64,000 bases of DNA from Bradyrhizobium sp. sGM-13 (lineage in GTDB: Bacteria > Pseudomonadota > Alphaproteobacteria > Rhizobiales > Xanthobacteraceae). A program made the position numbers and the translations under genes. The notes under the pieces were generated by a model. That model saw nothing but the letters and a program-made list of their open reading frames with translations. It did no database searches and had not been told where the DNA came from. The stretch is taken from NCBI RefSeq assembly GCF_018398875.1, contig NZ_JAGWDK010000017.1:1-64000 (forward strand), given 5' to 3'. Below, in pieces: positions 9,323-18,204 of the stretch. Every line of letters begins with the position of its first letter. The stretch's first letter is position 1.

Positions 9323-10252
9323 ATGAGCGAAACGACCTTGATCGATAATGTCATTCCGCGTACCGATATCGTCAAACGCGCAGCGCGCATCGGCGCCGAA
9401 ATCAGAAATATCAAGCTCTCGAGCGATTTGCCGGACCAGACGATCGCTGCACTCAACAGCTTGCTGCTCGACCACAAGGTGATCTTCTTCCGCGACCAAG
9501 GTCATCTCGATGACGCCGAGCAGGAGCGATTTGCTGCCCGTTTCGGGAAGCTGGTGCCGCATCCGATGCTCGGCGTTGCCAAGGGAACGGCATCGCTCCT
9601 CGAGCTTGACTCCGCGCGCGGCGGTGGCCGGGCCGATGTGTGGCACGCCGATGGGACCTTCGCCGATTCCTATCCCAAGATTTTGGTGCTGCGGGCCGTT
9701 GTGATCCCACTATTCGGCGGCGATACGGTCTGGTCGAACGCCGCGGCCGCCTATCTCGACCTGCCGCCACCGCTGCAACGGCTTGCAGACGAGCTCTGGG
9801 CCGTTCACAGCAACGTCTTCGACTATGCCGGAATGGCCCGAGTCCGCGAGGTCGATAAGAAGCATTTTGACGAGGTCTTCACCAGAACCAACTTCGAGAC
9901 TGAGCATCCCGTGGTGCGTGTCCACCCCGAGACCGGAGAGCGGACGCTAGTGCTCGGCGCTTTGGTACAGCGTTTTCTTGGCATCCCCAAATATGACGGC
10001 CAAAAGCTGTTGGATATATTCCAGTCTCATATCACCGCGCCTGAAAACACCGTGCGCTGGAACTGGAGGGAGGGCGATGTCGCGATCTGGGATAACCGCG
10101 CCACACACCATTACGCGGTCAATGATTACGGCGACCAGCATCGCGTCGTTCGTCGCGCCACCATCGAGGGTGACGTGCCCGTCAGCATTGATGGCAGGTG
10201 CAGTGTAACGCGCGTAAGGTCACCAAGCAGCGGCCCAATGAAGACCGCCTAA
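9323..10252 (+). CDS. TauD/TfdA-type Fe(II)/2-oxoglutarate-dependent dioxygenase
   Basis: A 309-residue protein from the ATG at 9323; an earlier in-frame start at 9281 would only add 14 unconserved residues. Family hallmarks are visible: the iron-binding HxD in VWHADGTFADSYP (about residue 108), the GGDTVWSNAAAAY segment, the WNWREGDVAIWDNRATHHYA region and the distal histidine and arginine in QHRVVRRATIEGD near the C-terminus. Such enzymes hydroxylate taurine, alkyl sulfonates, sulfates or small acids in the cytoplasm. The substrate cannot be told from sequence, and no sulfonate transporter is nearby. The gene appears intact, yet it is isolated between decayed DNA, so it may be a horizontally acquired survivor. 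Confidence 0.85.
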   Translation: MSETTLIDNVIPRTDIVKRAARIGAEIRNIKLSSDLPDQTIAALNSLLLDHKVIFFRDQGHLDDAEQERFAARFGKLVPHPMLGVAKGTASLLELDSARGGGRADVWHADGTFADSYPKILVLRAVVIPLFGGDTVWSNAAAAYLDLPPPLQRLADELWAVHSNVFDYAGMARVREVDKKHFDEVFTRTNFETEHPVVRVHPETGERTLVLGALVQRFLGIPKYDGQKLLDIFQSHITAPENTVRWNWREGDVAIWDNRATHHYAVNDYGDQHRVVRRATIEGDVPVSIDGRCSVTRVRSPSSGPMKTA

Positions 10253-10401
10253 CGCGTTCGCAAATTCACGGAGATCCTACCGTTATAGACTATGCTCCCG
10301 CGTTCGTTGCTTGTGCAAGTTGAGGTCAAACGGCCAGCGCGGGGCTGACGAAGATCTGGTTTTCGCGAGCCTCATCGAAAGCGGGGTCGGCGCTGCAGTA
10401 G

Positions 10402-10617
10402 ACGTACAGCCCTTCGCCGCCACGGCCTGTAGGCCACGAGGTGTGCGCGACGGCCGAGGTAATCAACGTCGAGGGAAAACGAGTTGACTTCAAGGTGCCG
10501 GCAAGCGACGGGATAGAGGAGATCGGCAGCGGCACCTATCAACGGGTGGTGATCGATCTTCGTTCGTCCAACGAGTGCCTTAAAAATGAGGAGCTCCTAA
10601 CGCAACGGTCGGCCTGA
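10402..10617 (+). pseudogene. Fluoroacetyl-CoA-thioesterase-like (hotdog fold) 3' fragment
   Basis: In one frame PVGHEVCATAEVINVEGKRV is followed by DFKVPASDGIEEIGSGTYQR and VVIDLRSSNE, ending at the TGA at 10615-10617. This matches the C-terminal half of small hotdog-fold thioesterases of the FlK type (GhEV.a.aeV..VegrrV.F.v.a.DG...IG.GtheR). A stop codon at 10399-10401 closes the frame upstream, so the N-terminal half is lost or out of frame. Confidence 0.5.
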
Positions 10618-10705
10618 CATTGCGGCCAGCTTGTGATACAATGCATGCCGGATCTGCTCGTGAGGAAGCAGTAGCGCCTTGCGATGGGAAAAGGAGAATA
10701 ATCGG

Positions 10706-11160
10706 GTGCGACCAGAAGGCGAGCATAGCGTGGCTTCTCACTGGCAGTATCAGGTTAGGTTCGATGTGAATGATTCCGCCACGGCGGAATCGGTAGGCCG
10801 AAAACTTCGTGTTCCGGCACTGGCACCGCTGTTCGATATCCTCGCCAAGCATCGCGCTGCGCCGAAATGCCAGTTCGATGCCTTTGCGGAGTATGTCGCC
10901 GCAGCAGAAGAGCACGGCGTCGAAAACTATCCGCTCTACAGTGGACAAAGGCGACGATTGAGAATCCAGCGAAGAAGGAAAAGTATTTGAAATCCTTTGC
11001 ACTCTACGTAGACGACCGGGAGATCTATGCCAAGGAGATTGCCGACGCGCTGGAGGCGGACTTGCAACCGCTCACCACTAGCGGGCTCATCACGCGAATA
11101 TCGAAGTACGATACCAACCCCGCCAACAATCCTCAGCCGCGGCAGGGCCCCCGCGATTAG
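10706..11160 (+). pseudogene. Conserved hypothetical gene with a one-base frameshift
   Basis: A GTG at 10706 has GGAG nine bases upstream. The frame codes for SHWQYQVRFDVNDSATAESV and CQFDAFAEYVAAAEEHGVEN up to YPLY at about 10940. A loss of one A there (AAGTGG to AGTGG) shifts it, and the product continues in the next frame as WTKATIENPAKKEKYLKSFA, ending NPANNPQPRQGPRD at 11160. Both halves look like real coding sequence with no stop codons inside. I do not recognise a function. If the shift is a sequencing error, the gene would be intact at about 150 residues. Confidence 0.55.
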
Positions 11161-11242
11161 GGCTGGGAGCGAGCTGAACGCCGGCTATTGGCCCCAAGCC
11201 GAAGACCATCCTAAGGACGCGCGGTCCACTTTCTGAGGGATT

Positions 11243-11453
11243 GTGTTGCACAAGTCGATTTTCGCCGATGACCAAAATTCTGCGGGCCGTGGGCGCGACT
11301 TTCGTATACAAAATGTGAGGGACCTCACGGCCTCACGCAAAATTCACAGGCAACTTCGATACCACGATTGAGGTCATACGAATCAGCGATCGCTCGCTGC
11401 TTAGTGCTTTCGCGAAAAATCTTGAGCCCTGCAACTTTCGACTTTTGCAACAC
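11243..11453. repeat. MITE-like element (copy 1), 211 bp with terminal inverted repeats
   Basis: The left end GTGTTGCACAAGTCG and the reverse complement of the right end GTGTTGCAAAAGTCG match at 14 of 15 positions. There is no open reading frame of note inside. A second copy with the same size and related ends is at 15163-15372, and internal stretches such as GATGACCAAAATTCT and TGTGAGGGAC have counterparts there. The likely interpretation is a small non-autonomous transposable element mobilised by an IS with matching ends. Confidence 0.6.
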
Positions 11454-11578
11454 TATCTGGGGTGAATCGGACAGGGTTGGCGCTGGCCTTCGACCGATGC
11501 TTATGGGCCCAACTCGAACGTGTCAGCCTCGCGGGGCGGATCCGACGATTGTGATCAGAAGAGCGCTGGGGTCGAACC

Positions 11579-11815
11579 TCAATCAGCCGCATAGAACGCT
11601 TCCCGAATGGGATTCGAGATCGCGCCGGAGCCAATAATCGCCGTCTTGGTCATGAACCGCTCGGTGACAAACGATTCCAGGCTGTTTCCCGTCACTTTCT
11701 CGATCACGGCCCTCAGCACGTCCGTCGTAAGCGAGTATTCCCAGCCTGTACCAGGCTGATAACAAGCGGAACGGAGGCGAGACGCTGCATTGCTTCGACG
11801 CAACGAAGGGGGCGC
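11579..11815 (-). pseudogene. Serine hydrolase / beta-lactamase-like fragment
   Basis: The minus strand reads YQPGTGWEYSLTTDVLRAVI followed by EKVTGNSLESFVTERF, typical of the class C beta-lactamase-related serine hydrolases (the PGtrw.YS...dvLg.vie.vtG.sle.f segment). Upstream, AMQRLASVPL belongs to the same family but is in another frame. The catalytic SxxK region and the C-terminal half are absent, so this is a fragment. The roughly 300 bp to its right (11816-12111) holds no gene I can support. Confidence 0.5.
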
Positions 11816-12111
11816 CCAAAATGCCAGAATTGACAAATGGAGGCTCTGTCCAAACTTTCGACCGCTCCGTCGCACAGAGAGGTCATTGCCGGCTACTACA
11901 ATGTCGGCAATTTCGGCAGCGCCGATCGGATGGACTACAGTAATCTTATCCACCAAGGTTCCGCCGCGTCGTGCTCGCGTTTGGCAGCTTGGCGATGAAG
12001 TGTTCGGCGTCATGCAGCGTTTGGGACTGCTCCTTAGCTGGAGGGTTAGCGGTTGCGCAGTACGACATCGCTCTCCCCCACTCGTCAGCGCAGAGGTTTA
12101 CCTACTAGACT

Positions 12112-12835
12112 AGCAGGCTGCGGAAAAAGTATCGCGGATCGGCTGCGATTGTGATTCCTTTGTCCTGTTGAATCGGGGCAGAGGACAGCCGATGCGCGGA
12201 GAAGATGAGGCGTCAGAGGGCCTTTTTTCGTACGTGAGCTGCTCGGCGCGGGTTCCCAAAGATCACCCGCTGCGGGCCATTAGGCGGCTTGTCGATGGGG
12301 CACGTGAGGCGCTCTCAGGCGATTTCGCGAAGCTTGGCCAGCCTTCGATTCCGCCAGAGAAGCTGTTGCGGGCGCTGCTTTTACAAGCGTTCTACTCGGT
12401 GCGCTCAGAGCGCCAGTTGATGGAGCAACTCGATTACAATCTGTTGTTTCGCTGGTTCGTCGGGCTGTCGATGGACGCGCCGATCTGGGACGTGACGGTA
12501 TTCACCAAGAACCGGAAGCGGCTTCTGGAAGGGGATGTCGCGGCGAAGTTCTTCGGCGCGGTGTTGGACCAGGCTGAGGTGAAGCAGCTCCTGTCGAACG
12601 ATCACTTCTCGGTCGATGGCACGCTTATCGAGGCGTGGGCATCAATGAAGAGCTTCCGACGCAAGGACGGCAAGGACAAGCCGCCGGATCCAGGCCGCAA
12701 TGGCGAGCGCGGCTTCCACAAGGAGAAGCGCTCCAACGAGACGCATGGATCAACCACCGATCCGGACGCCAGGCTCTATCGCAAAGGTGATGGCCAAGGC
12801 GCCAAGCTCTCCTTCATGGGGCATTGGCCAGCCGT
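12112..12835 (+). mobile_element. IS5-like transposase (copy B), truncated
   Basis: The segment starts near TAGCAGGCTGCGGAAAAAG, which looks like an IS end. The ORF from 12168 (or the ATG at 12192) encodes GLFSYVSCSARVPKDHPLRA, IPPEKLLRALLLQAFYSVRS, LLFRWFVGLSMDAPIWDVT, DHFSVDGTLIEAWASMKSF and STTDPDARLYRKGDGQGAKL in a single intact frame. Similarity ends at about 12822, where a minus-strand IS630 N-terminus begins, so the catalytic C-terminal third was deleted or replaced. It is clearly related to copy A at 4576-5704 but less decayed. Confidence 0.8.
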
Positions 12836-12980
12836 CCGCACATCGCAGGATCGCGCGGCACCGCTCAGATAGCGACCGCGCAACACGGTGACGACGGACT
12901 TGTCTCTCCAAGTACGTCCGCTCCTGCGCACTCAGCACCAACGGCTCGATCGGCCGGCCTCTCACAGCTGCATTCGCCAC
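12830..12980 (-). mobile_element. IS630-family transposase N-terminal fragment
   Basis: The minus strand starts MANAAVRGRPIEPLVLSAQE and continues TYLERQVRRHRVARSLSERC RAILRCADG, the standard opening of IS630-type transposases with their first helix-turn-helix. After CADG the frame runs into the truncated end of the IS5-like copy B on the opposite strand. Only about 50 residues survive. Confidence 0.65.
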
Positions 12981-13019
12981 AAGCGCTCTCGTCTACAGAG
13001 AGATTCGAGCTATCATTAT

Positions 13020-13275
13020 AATGTGACGAACTTGCGTTCCAGATGACTAGAAGGGTTGCAGTACCACCGCTCGAAGCAGCTTCTCTGGTGCGATCGATGG
13101 CCGCCCGAAGTCCACGTAAAGCGCCGTGAAAGCCTTCGACACTCAACGCCGCGTTTGCTATTACCCGGATCGTTCGCAGCGGATGATCACCGCGGAGGCG
13201 GGCTTCCAAATCCACATAGCTGAATAGCAATCCATACTGCTCGTCAGAGCGGCGCATCTCCATTTCCCGATTCAA
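13020..13275 (-). mobile_element. IS5-like transposase N-terminal fragment (copy C)
   Basis: The minus strand from 13275 encodes MRRSDEQYGLLFSYVDLEAR followed by LRGDHPLRTIRVIANAALS, the beginning of another IS5-type transposase, more distant from copies A and B than these are from each other. After about residue 50 a frameshift disrupts it (the region with LRAAIDRTREAASSGGTAT corresponds to the FGRPSIAPEKLLRA part). The catalytic domain is missing. Confidence 0.6.
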
Positions 13276-13288
13276 TCACTCCAGAGAA

Positions 13289-13888
13289 TTATGCCAAACG
13301 CCTGCCCGCTAGTGACTTCTTCAACAACCTGTTAGAGCTATCGCGACGTTCGAGAAACGGCCCGCTCGCAAGCCTTCCTGTCCGGACGCCCTGGGAGACT
13401 GGCCAGCGTTCGGCGAAAATGCTCTGGCCAAGGCCGTGCAACGGCAACTTGAGGCGTGGGCCGATCTCTGCAAAACCGGCCTTCAAGTAGAAGGCCAAGC
13501 TGCGGTTGCGGCTCCACGTCGGCTGCCTCGGCGCCCCCAGTTCAAGCTGACCCCAGCCTTTTACCGTCCCCAGGCTCACGGCAGCCTCAATGAGGCGCAT
13601 CGCGATCCCAGACGATCGCTGGTCCGGCACCACGTAGAGTTCGGTAATGATGCCGTAGGTTCCGCGCGCAAAAAGGGCCGCGCTTTCCGACAACATGATG
13701 ATGCCCACAGGACGAGCCTCCGCGAAAGCAAGAAACCCATAGACGCGCTCTTTTATGAGGAGGTCGACAGCAAGCTGGGTATCTAGTCCGGCCTGCACTT
13801 GGCCGCCCTCAAGTTCGGCAAGTAGGGCAGCAACCATGTGGGTTACCGTTGTGACGTCATCGACAGACACTTCGCGCGTGGTCACCAT
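13289..13888 (-). CDS. GNAT-family N-acetyltransferase
   Basis: A protein of 199 residues from the ATG at 13888, which has GAGG seven bases upstream; an earlier start at 13918 is less likely. The middle shows the GNAT core: ARPVGIIMLSESAALFARG, then GIITELYVVPDQRSSGIAMR (motif A, acetyl-CoA loop Q/RxxGxA) and LELGAPRQPTWSRNRSLAFY followed by LKAGFAEIGPRLKLPL (motif B). It would transfer an acetyl group from acetyl-CoA to a small molecule or protein amine; the substrate cannot be told. The last ~50 residues are not family-like and may be read-through into foreign sequence. It stands alone between IS debris. Confidence 0.75.
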   Translation of the reverse strand: MVTTREVSVDDVTTVTHMVAALLAELEGGQVQAGLDTQLAVDLLIKERVYGFLAFAEARPVGIIMLSESAALFARGTYGIITELYVVPDQRSSGIAMRLIEAAVSLGTVKGWGQLELGAPRQPTWSRNRSLAFYLKAGFAEIGPRLKLPLHGLGQSIFAERWPVSQGVRTGRLASGPFLERRDSSNRLLKKSLAGRRLA

Positions 13889-15162
13889 GTCACGTCCTCG
13901 TCCAAGCTCAAGCAACATGCCAGCTAGTTCAGTAGCGGCGCCGGAGGCTGCTGCAGCACCCAGCCCGAGGCTGATACACCCTCTGGTTGAAATTAATATG
14001 ACGCCTTAGTTCACAATGAGGTGATAAGATGTTCGTGTCGCTCCTGGCCAAAAATATCACAGAAAATCGAAAGATAACCTGTCGACCACATCGTCATGGT
14101 CGTCTGGAGCGCTCTCTTCTTTGGACCTGCGTGCCGCCCCCACATCGGGGCCCTCGTGTTCGTGCTAGGACGTCGCAGGAGCGCGGCTGACCGTTTGCGA
14201 GCAGCCCCGCGCATGTCGATCTATTCTCCCCCTTCGTGAACAGCTCGAGCGGCTGGCCGACCAGCGGCATCTGGGCAGCGTCAACAAAAGGACGCACACA
14301 AGTCATTAACAAGCTCTGCGCGTAATGGAATCACGATGTCGAAGATGTTGTTGCGCATCATGAGCTCCCTGACCGGCATCATTGCTTGATAATCAATCCT
14401 CTCAAAGAATTCTCGAATGCGCGAGTCTAAGATGAACCATTTTTCGTTGAGAGGAGATACTCAATTTTTCTTAATTTCGCAGCAGACGCATTGTTTGTTG
14501 CCGTGCGGTGACGAACAGCGTGCACGAACTCGTTACCTAACGAATTCGTACAATTCTGCTCCCTGCGTGCGCGATTGCAAGCGAGCGGCTCTCCTGTTCC
14601 TCTAACGACAATTGTCTCCATTCTGTCGAAGCGATTTGCGGCCACCTATCGCATGGTCGCTGAAAGCTCTCTCAAATTGTCGCCAGTCCGCGCTTCGCGG
14701 CATCATCTATCGTCCACTTGAATCACTTGCGTTTGCGACTTCGTCCGTTTGTTGAAATATTCTTCTAACGCCCGCCGACATCCACAACACGCGCGTCCTG
14801 TTGTGCTCAGTCGCCTCGCGAATAATAGAGACATCGCGTTCCGAAATATTATGAATAGACGGCATCGAACAAAAAATATCTCGGTTCGCGCGGGAGCAAG
14901 GTCTTCGGCCGTCCTCTGGCGGCCAAATGGTGCAGAAATTCAGCGATTTCCGCCCCTATTGCGCAGGATCAATTAGCCGTAGCCCGAGCGATGCCAATTG
15001 ATCGGGACGGACTGATACAGCAGGTTTGCGGAAATGCTTGCAGACGGGGAGCCCGCATCTGTTCATCATCTCATGCTCGATACTGTGGTCGTCGGGCGGT
15101 CAGCCTGGCCCTTTTCCAGACCTCACGCGATGTCCGGGCTGGAGCCCGGAATGCGTATGATT
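13889..15162. other. About 1.3 kb without a recognisable gene
   Basis: Short frames occur on both strands. One minus-strand stretch around 14190-14430 reads sensibly in pieces (VDAAQMPLVGQPLELFTKGE; DSRIREFFERIDYQAMMPVR) but crosses frames and I cannot assign it. Base composition from about 14400 to 14900 is more A+T-rich than the neighbours, which fits foreign or decayed DNA. No RNA gene was recognised. Confidence 0.45.
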
Positions 15163-15372
15163 GTGTTGAAAAAGTCCTTGTTCGCTGATGACTGAAAATT
15201 CTCAGGACCGCTGGTGCGTCTATCTCGCTGTGAGATGAGGGACCACATCAATTACCCAAAAACGATCGCTGGCGCTCGTATTGATTCTGCAAAGCCTTGC
15301 AGCGGCTGAAATTGCCAATGCGCGACACTTGCGAGATTTTCGGAGCCCCGCGATTTTCGAGTTTTTCAACAC
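15163..15372. repeat. MITE-like element (copy 2), 210 bp with terminal inverted repeats
   Basis: The left end GTGTTGAAAAAGTCC and the reverse complement of the right end GTGTTGAAAAACTCG match at 13 of 15 positions. Size, ends and some internal words agree with the copy at 11243-11453, so the two are members of one family that has diverged. It ends 79 bp downstream of the hipA stop codon. Confidence 0.6.
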
Positions 15373-15451
15373 AATCCGTATCAAAGCGGAAGTCTGCGGA
15401 CCACTCCGGATTTATAGGTTCACGTCCCTGATCCTGCTTGGTCGTTGGGAT

Positions 15452-16696
15452 CTACGGATCGAGAACGTTTGCCATTTCTTCGATATGGGCATCGATCCGG
15501 CTGAGGACCTGGGCAGGCACAACATCGCGTTCTGGAAGAACCGACCACTTGTCGCGCACGGTCGCCGCCGTCTCGGCTACGGCTGTCACCACTGCCCCTT
15601 CCGGAAGACGACTTCGATTTGCGAAGTTGCGCCAGCGCTTTGGAGTAAGCGCCTTGAACGACTTTTCGCCGGCAAGGCTCAGCGCCATACCGTCCTTTGG
15701 GATGTAAGGAACTGTTGAAAGCACGTCGTAGACAGGCGACAGCGTTGGTGTCCGTCCGTCTCCGGGATACAGCAGCGACCAATTCTTGAGATGCATATCA
15801 CCGTTCCCGGTGACCGCGGTGAGTGCAAGGCGCCGAACAAATTCGATGGCTGAATCAAAGGAGACGCCGCTGTTCAGCGCTGCTGCGATATTATGATAGG
15901 CTGCGCCAATGTATTTCTCCGACGGATAGCGGCCAAAGACCTGTGCGAAGTCTTCCATATGGACGCGCGCTCCGTCCGCGCCGCGGTCGAAGCGACGGAC
16001 AAGCAGCACCTTGCCCGTGGACATGGTGTTGAACTCTTCCGGAATGCCGGCGAACTCCTTCTTGTCGACGAGTTCGCGTGCCGGCACTTCCATCCCCAGC
16101 GCTTCCGCCAAGGCGAGAACTGCGAATTCGTTTTCCGAAAGCCCGATGTGAGTGAGCGAGGGAAATTTCGCGATATATTGCCCTTGCTCGCCGTCTACGG
16201 CGAGTGTGATCCCACCTTCCTTTCCTGTGTTCTTCATGACGGAAAGCTTCATCTGCACACCGGCAAGCGAAAATCGCGCCTTTTTATTGCCCTCCGCTTC
16301 TGGACCAGTTGGAATGGGGATACCATCACTCGGCAAAGCGCATACCGCTCCTGGCAGGTTGATCCCCAGCGCAGCCAAGAGATCGAAGTCGTTTCCTGGT
16401 CTTACTGACGCCGCGTGGTGCTTTTCCATCGCCTCGCGCAGTTTCTCTTCGGGCAGCAGGTTCGCAAAGAACGGTGGCAGCGCGCCGCGTATGGGTTTTG
16501 GATCCCGGCGGAGGCTGCCGTCCGCTGAGCGAAGCGACAGGCTGAAGATTGGCGGGTTGTTTAAGTTCCGGTAAGCGGGCAAAAGGTTGAACGCATTGTA
16601 GTCGCCCGGCGTCCGCACGAGCGTGCCGACTGGAAGATCGTTCAACGAGATATCGAGCGACTGGATGCGCTCTGCCGCGAGAACGGTCGGACTCAT
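15452..16696 (-). CDS. hipA: HipA-family serine/threonine kinase toxin
   Basis: A complete 414-residue protein. It has the HipA N-terminal subdomain (residues ~10-105, RDPKPIRGALPPFFANLLPE) and the kinase core: ATP-binding loop FSLAGVQMKLSVM (~145-157), YIAKFPS lysine, LLVRRFDR, the catalytic loop GNGDMHLKNWSL (~300) and the metal-binding SPVYDVLST. In E. coli HipA phosphorylates glutamyl-tRNA synthetase, blocks translation and promotes persistence; the target here is unknown. Its ATG overlaps the end of hipB by four bases (ATGA), so the two are translationally coupled. All catalytic residues appear intact, in contrast to the decayed surroundings, which fits selection for retention of a toxin-antitoxin pair on an island. 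Confidence 0.9.
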   Translation of the reverse strand: MSPTVLAAERIQSLDISLNDLPVGTLVRTPGDYNAFNLLPAYRNLNNPPIFSLSLRSADGSLRRDPKPIRGALPPFFANLLPEEKLREAMEKHHAASVRPGNDFDLLAALGINLPGAVCALPSDGIPIPTGPEAEGNKKARFSLAGVQMKLSVMKNTGKEGGITLAVDGEQGQYIAKFPSLTHIGLSENEFAVLALAEALGMEVPARELVDKKEFAGIPEEFNTMSTGKVLLVRRFDRGADGARVHMEDFAQVFGRYPSEKYIGAAYHNIAAALNSGVSFDSAIEFVRRLALTAVTGNGDMHLKNWSLLYPGDGRTPTLSPVYDVLSTVPYIPKDGMALSLAGEKSFKALTPKRWRNFANRSRLPEGAVVTAVAETAATVRDKWSVLPERDVVPAQVLSRIDAHIEEMANVLDP

Positions 16697-17007
16697 GCGC
16701 CTTCCTCCTCTTCAACGTCTGACGTGAATGCGGGGCGATCATCATCGTCGGCGGCGGGCTGCAGCATCGACTGAATAGCGGGCACCATCGCCTGCGGGAT
16801 CAACATCATTTCCATGCCAAGGGCGCGGGCGACGTTGACGAGCGTCGTTGCACGGGCGGCAGCGGCACCGGTTTCAATGTCCCGATAGCGTGGTCTGCTG
16901 ATGTTCGCCCGAAGGGCGATTTGCTCCTGGGACAAGCCAGCGGCCATGCGCGCCTTTCTAAAGTGCATGCCAAGATCCTTGAGCAAGGGGTCTGGGGCGG
17001 AGGTCAT
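16693..17007 (-). CDS. hipB: HipB-family antitoxin and autorepressor (HTH_XRE)
   Basis: From the ATG at 17007 the protein has 104 residues. A longer start at 17055 is in frame but would place an operator-like palindrome inside the coding sequence, so the shorter one is preferred. Residues ~10-65 form an XRE-type helix-turn-helix (MHFRKARMAAGLSQEQIALR, then ISRPRYRDIETGAAAARATT). The C-terminal tail is acidic (DDDD and EEEE runs) and disordered by eye. HipB proteins bind HipA as a dimer, block its kinase and repress the hipBA promoter. Confidence 0.88.
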   Translation of the reverse strand: MTSAPDPLLKDLGMHFRKARMAAGLSQEQIALRANISRPRYRDIETGAAAARATTLVNVARALGMEMMLIPQAMVPAIQSMLQPAADDDDRPAFTSDVEEEEGA

Positions 17008-17037
17008 GATATGTTCCCGGATCATTTGCCAGTGGGT

Positions 17038-17118
17038 GATACGTAAACAGATCATTTCGATCGGTCAAGATGAAACGTAAACGAATCTTTCGGGTTGGAA
17101 ATGATCCGTAAACGTATC
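17038..17118 (-). promoter_or_regulatory. Three palindromic operators upstream of hipBA
   Basis: Three 16-bp sites share the form GATnCGT-WW-ACGnATC: 17038-17053 (GATACGTAAACAGATC), 17072-17087 (GAAACGTAAACGAATC) and 17103-17118 (GATCCGTAAACGTATC). Starts are 34 and 31 bp apart, about three helical turns, placing them on one face of the DNA. The nearest lies 31 bp before the hipB start. This layout is expected for a HipB-type autorepressor, and no other gene nearby explains the sites. Inference: they are hipBA operators. Confidence 0.65.
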
Positions 17119-17392
17119 TATCGAACAGTTTGGCTTGGGACGGTCAGTTCCCGCAGGTGCTGGCGCTCGGAAGGCGGGTGAAACGAGCCGGCCTCGGTCA
17201 ATGGCCCGATCTGCCATACTCGCCGCATGCTGCTGCCGCTGATGATCCGGCCCAGCAGGACTAGCGACCCTCAGGGAACACCGTCGTGCGGTCATGGAAT
17301 TCCGGTGCCCTGAGGTGGCGCTGTCGTCGCTTGACCCGGGCCTCCGCGGGAAGGACCTGAGGTGCCACTACCACTTCGGCTCATCGCACAGG

Positions 17393-18160
17393 TCACTTGC
17401 CCCGCGCCCGGTCGATCTGCTGTTGCACCCAGCCATCAAATTCAGAAAGCGCTTCGGTGATAGCGTCATCCAAATAATCCATCTGCCGGTTGAGATCATC
17501 ATGCGCCGCGGCTGCGCGCAGCCAATTCGTCTCCGTTCCGATGAGATTCGCCTTCTGCCGCCACTTAACAATGGGCACAGTCGAGTACCGTCGCTTCCAC
17601 GTCGCCATGAGACGCGTTTTATGGCCCTGCATGAACGGCGCGTCCCATGGAATCCAAATGTTCTCGCCACCCTTCTTCCGAAGCGCGGAATTATGATCGT
17701 ATGCAAATTGGAGATTTTCCAGCATCGCAGCCGGCGGTGTCTCCCATCAAGATCACGACTGATGTAATTGAAGTGCTTTTCGATGCGTCCGATCCGCTGC
17801 ATCAGTTCGGTCTTGAGCGACATTCCCAACGTGGCGCAATCCGACGTGATACAGTTCATTACGATAGGCATGCGCTATCGCAATGAAGCGTCTTTCATCC
17901 TCCGTGATTGCATCGACATGCCTCATTACGGCCAGCTTCGGCTCGAAGTAATTACCCGTCGCCTCGCGACGCATCTTGGGACTAAGCGGAGTCTTATCTT
18001 TTCCGGCGCCGTGGGCAGCGTATTGCACGATCGGTGAATGAGCAATTCCGTGGCGTTATCGATCAGGATCAGCGCGAAGCGGCTGTGGATCGGCTGATCG
18101 ACGGCAATCTCCGCAACCGCCATGTCCAACTGTTCGATGATAGTCGAAAAGAATTTCACA
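17393..18160 (-). pseudogene. Conserved hypothetical gene, several frameshifts
   Basis: Coding-like pieces run in one direction through different frames: FALILIDNATELLIHRSCN, then KTPLSPKMRREATGNYFEPK followed by EDERRFIAIAHAYRNELYHV, then MSLKTELMQRIGRIEKHFNY and finally LMATWKRRYSTVPIVKWRQK up to IDRARGK at 17393. Together they look like a cytosolic protein of about 240 residues, possibly of the kind found near defence or abortive-infection genes (the AYRNELYH stretch recalls HEPN-like helices), but this is only a hint. At least two frameshifts break it. The 274 bp between it and the hipBA operators hold nothing recognisable. Confidence 0.5.
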
Positions 18161-18204
18161 GGCTCTCGACCCTCGTATCCGTTGGCGCTGTGCGATAGGC
18201 GACA

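Noticed and set aside
14094..14440. Possible gene remnant on the minus strand (VDAAQMPLVGQPLELFTKGE)
   Set aside because: It needs several frame changes and matches no family I know; left as unassigned DNA.
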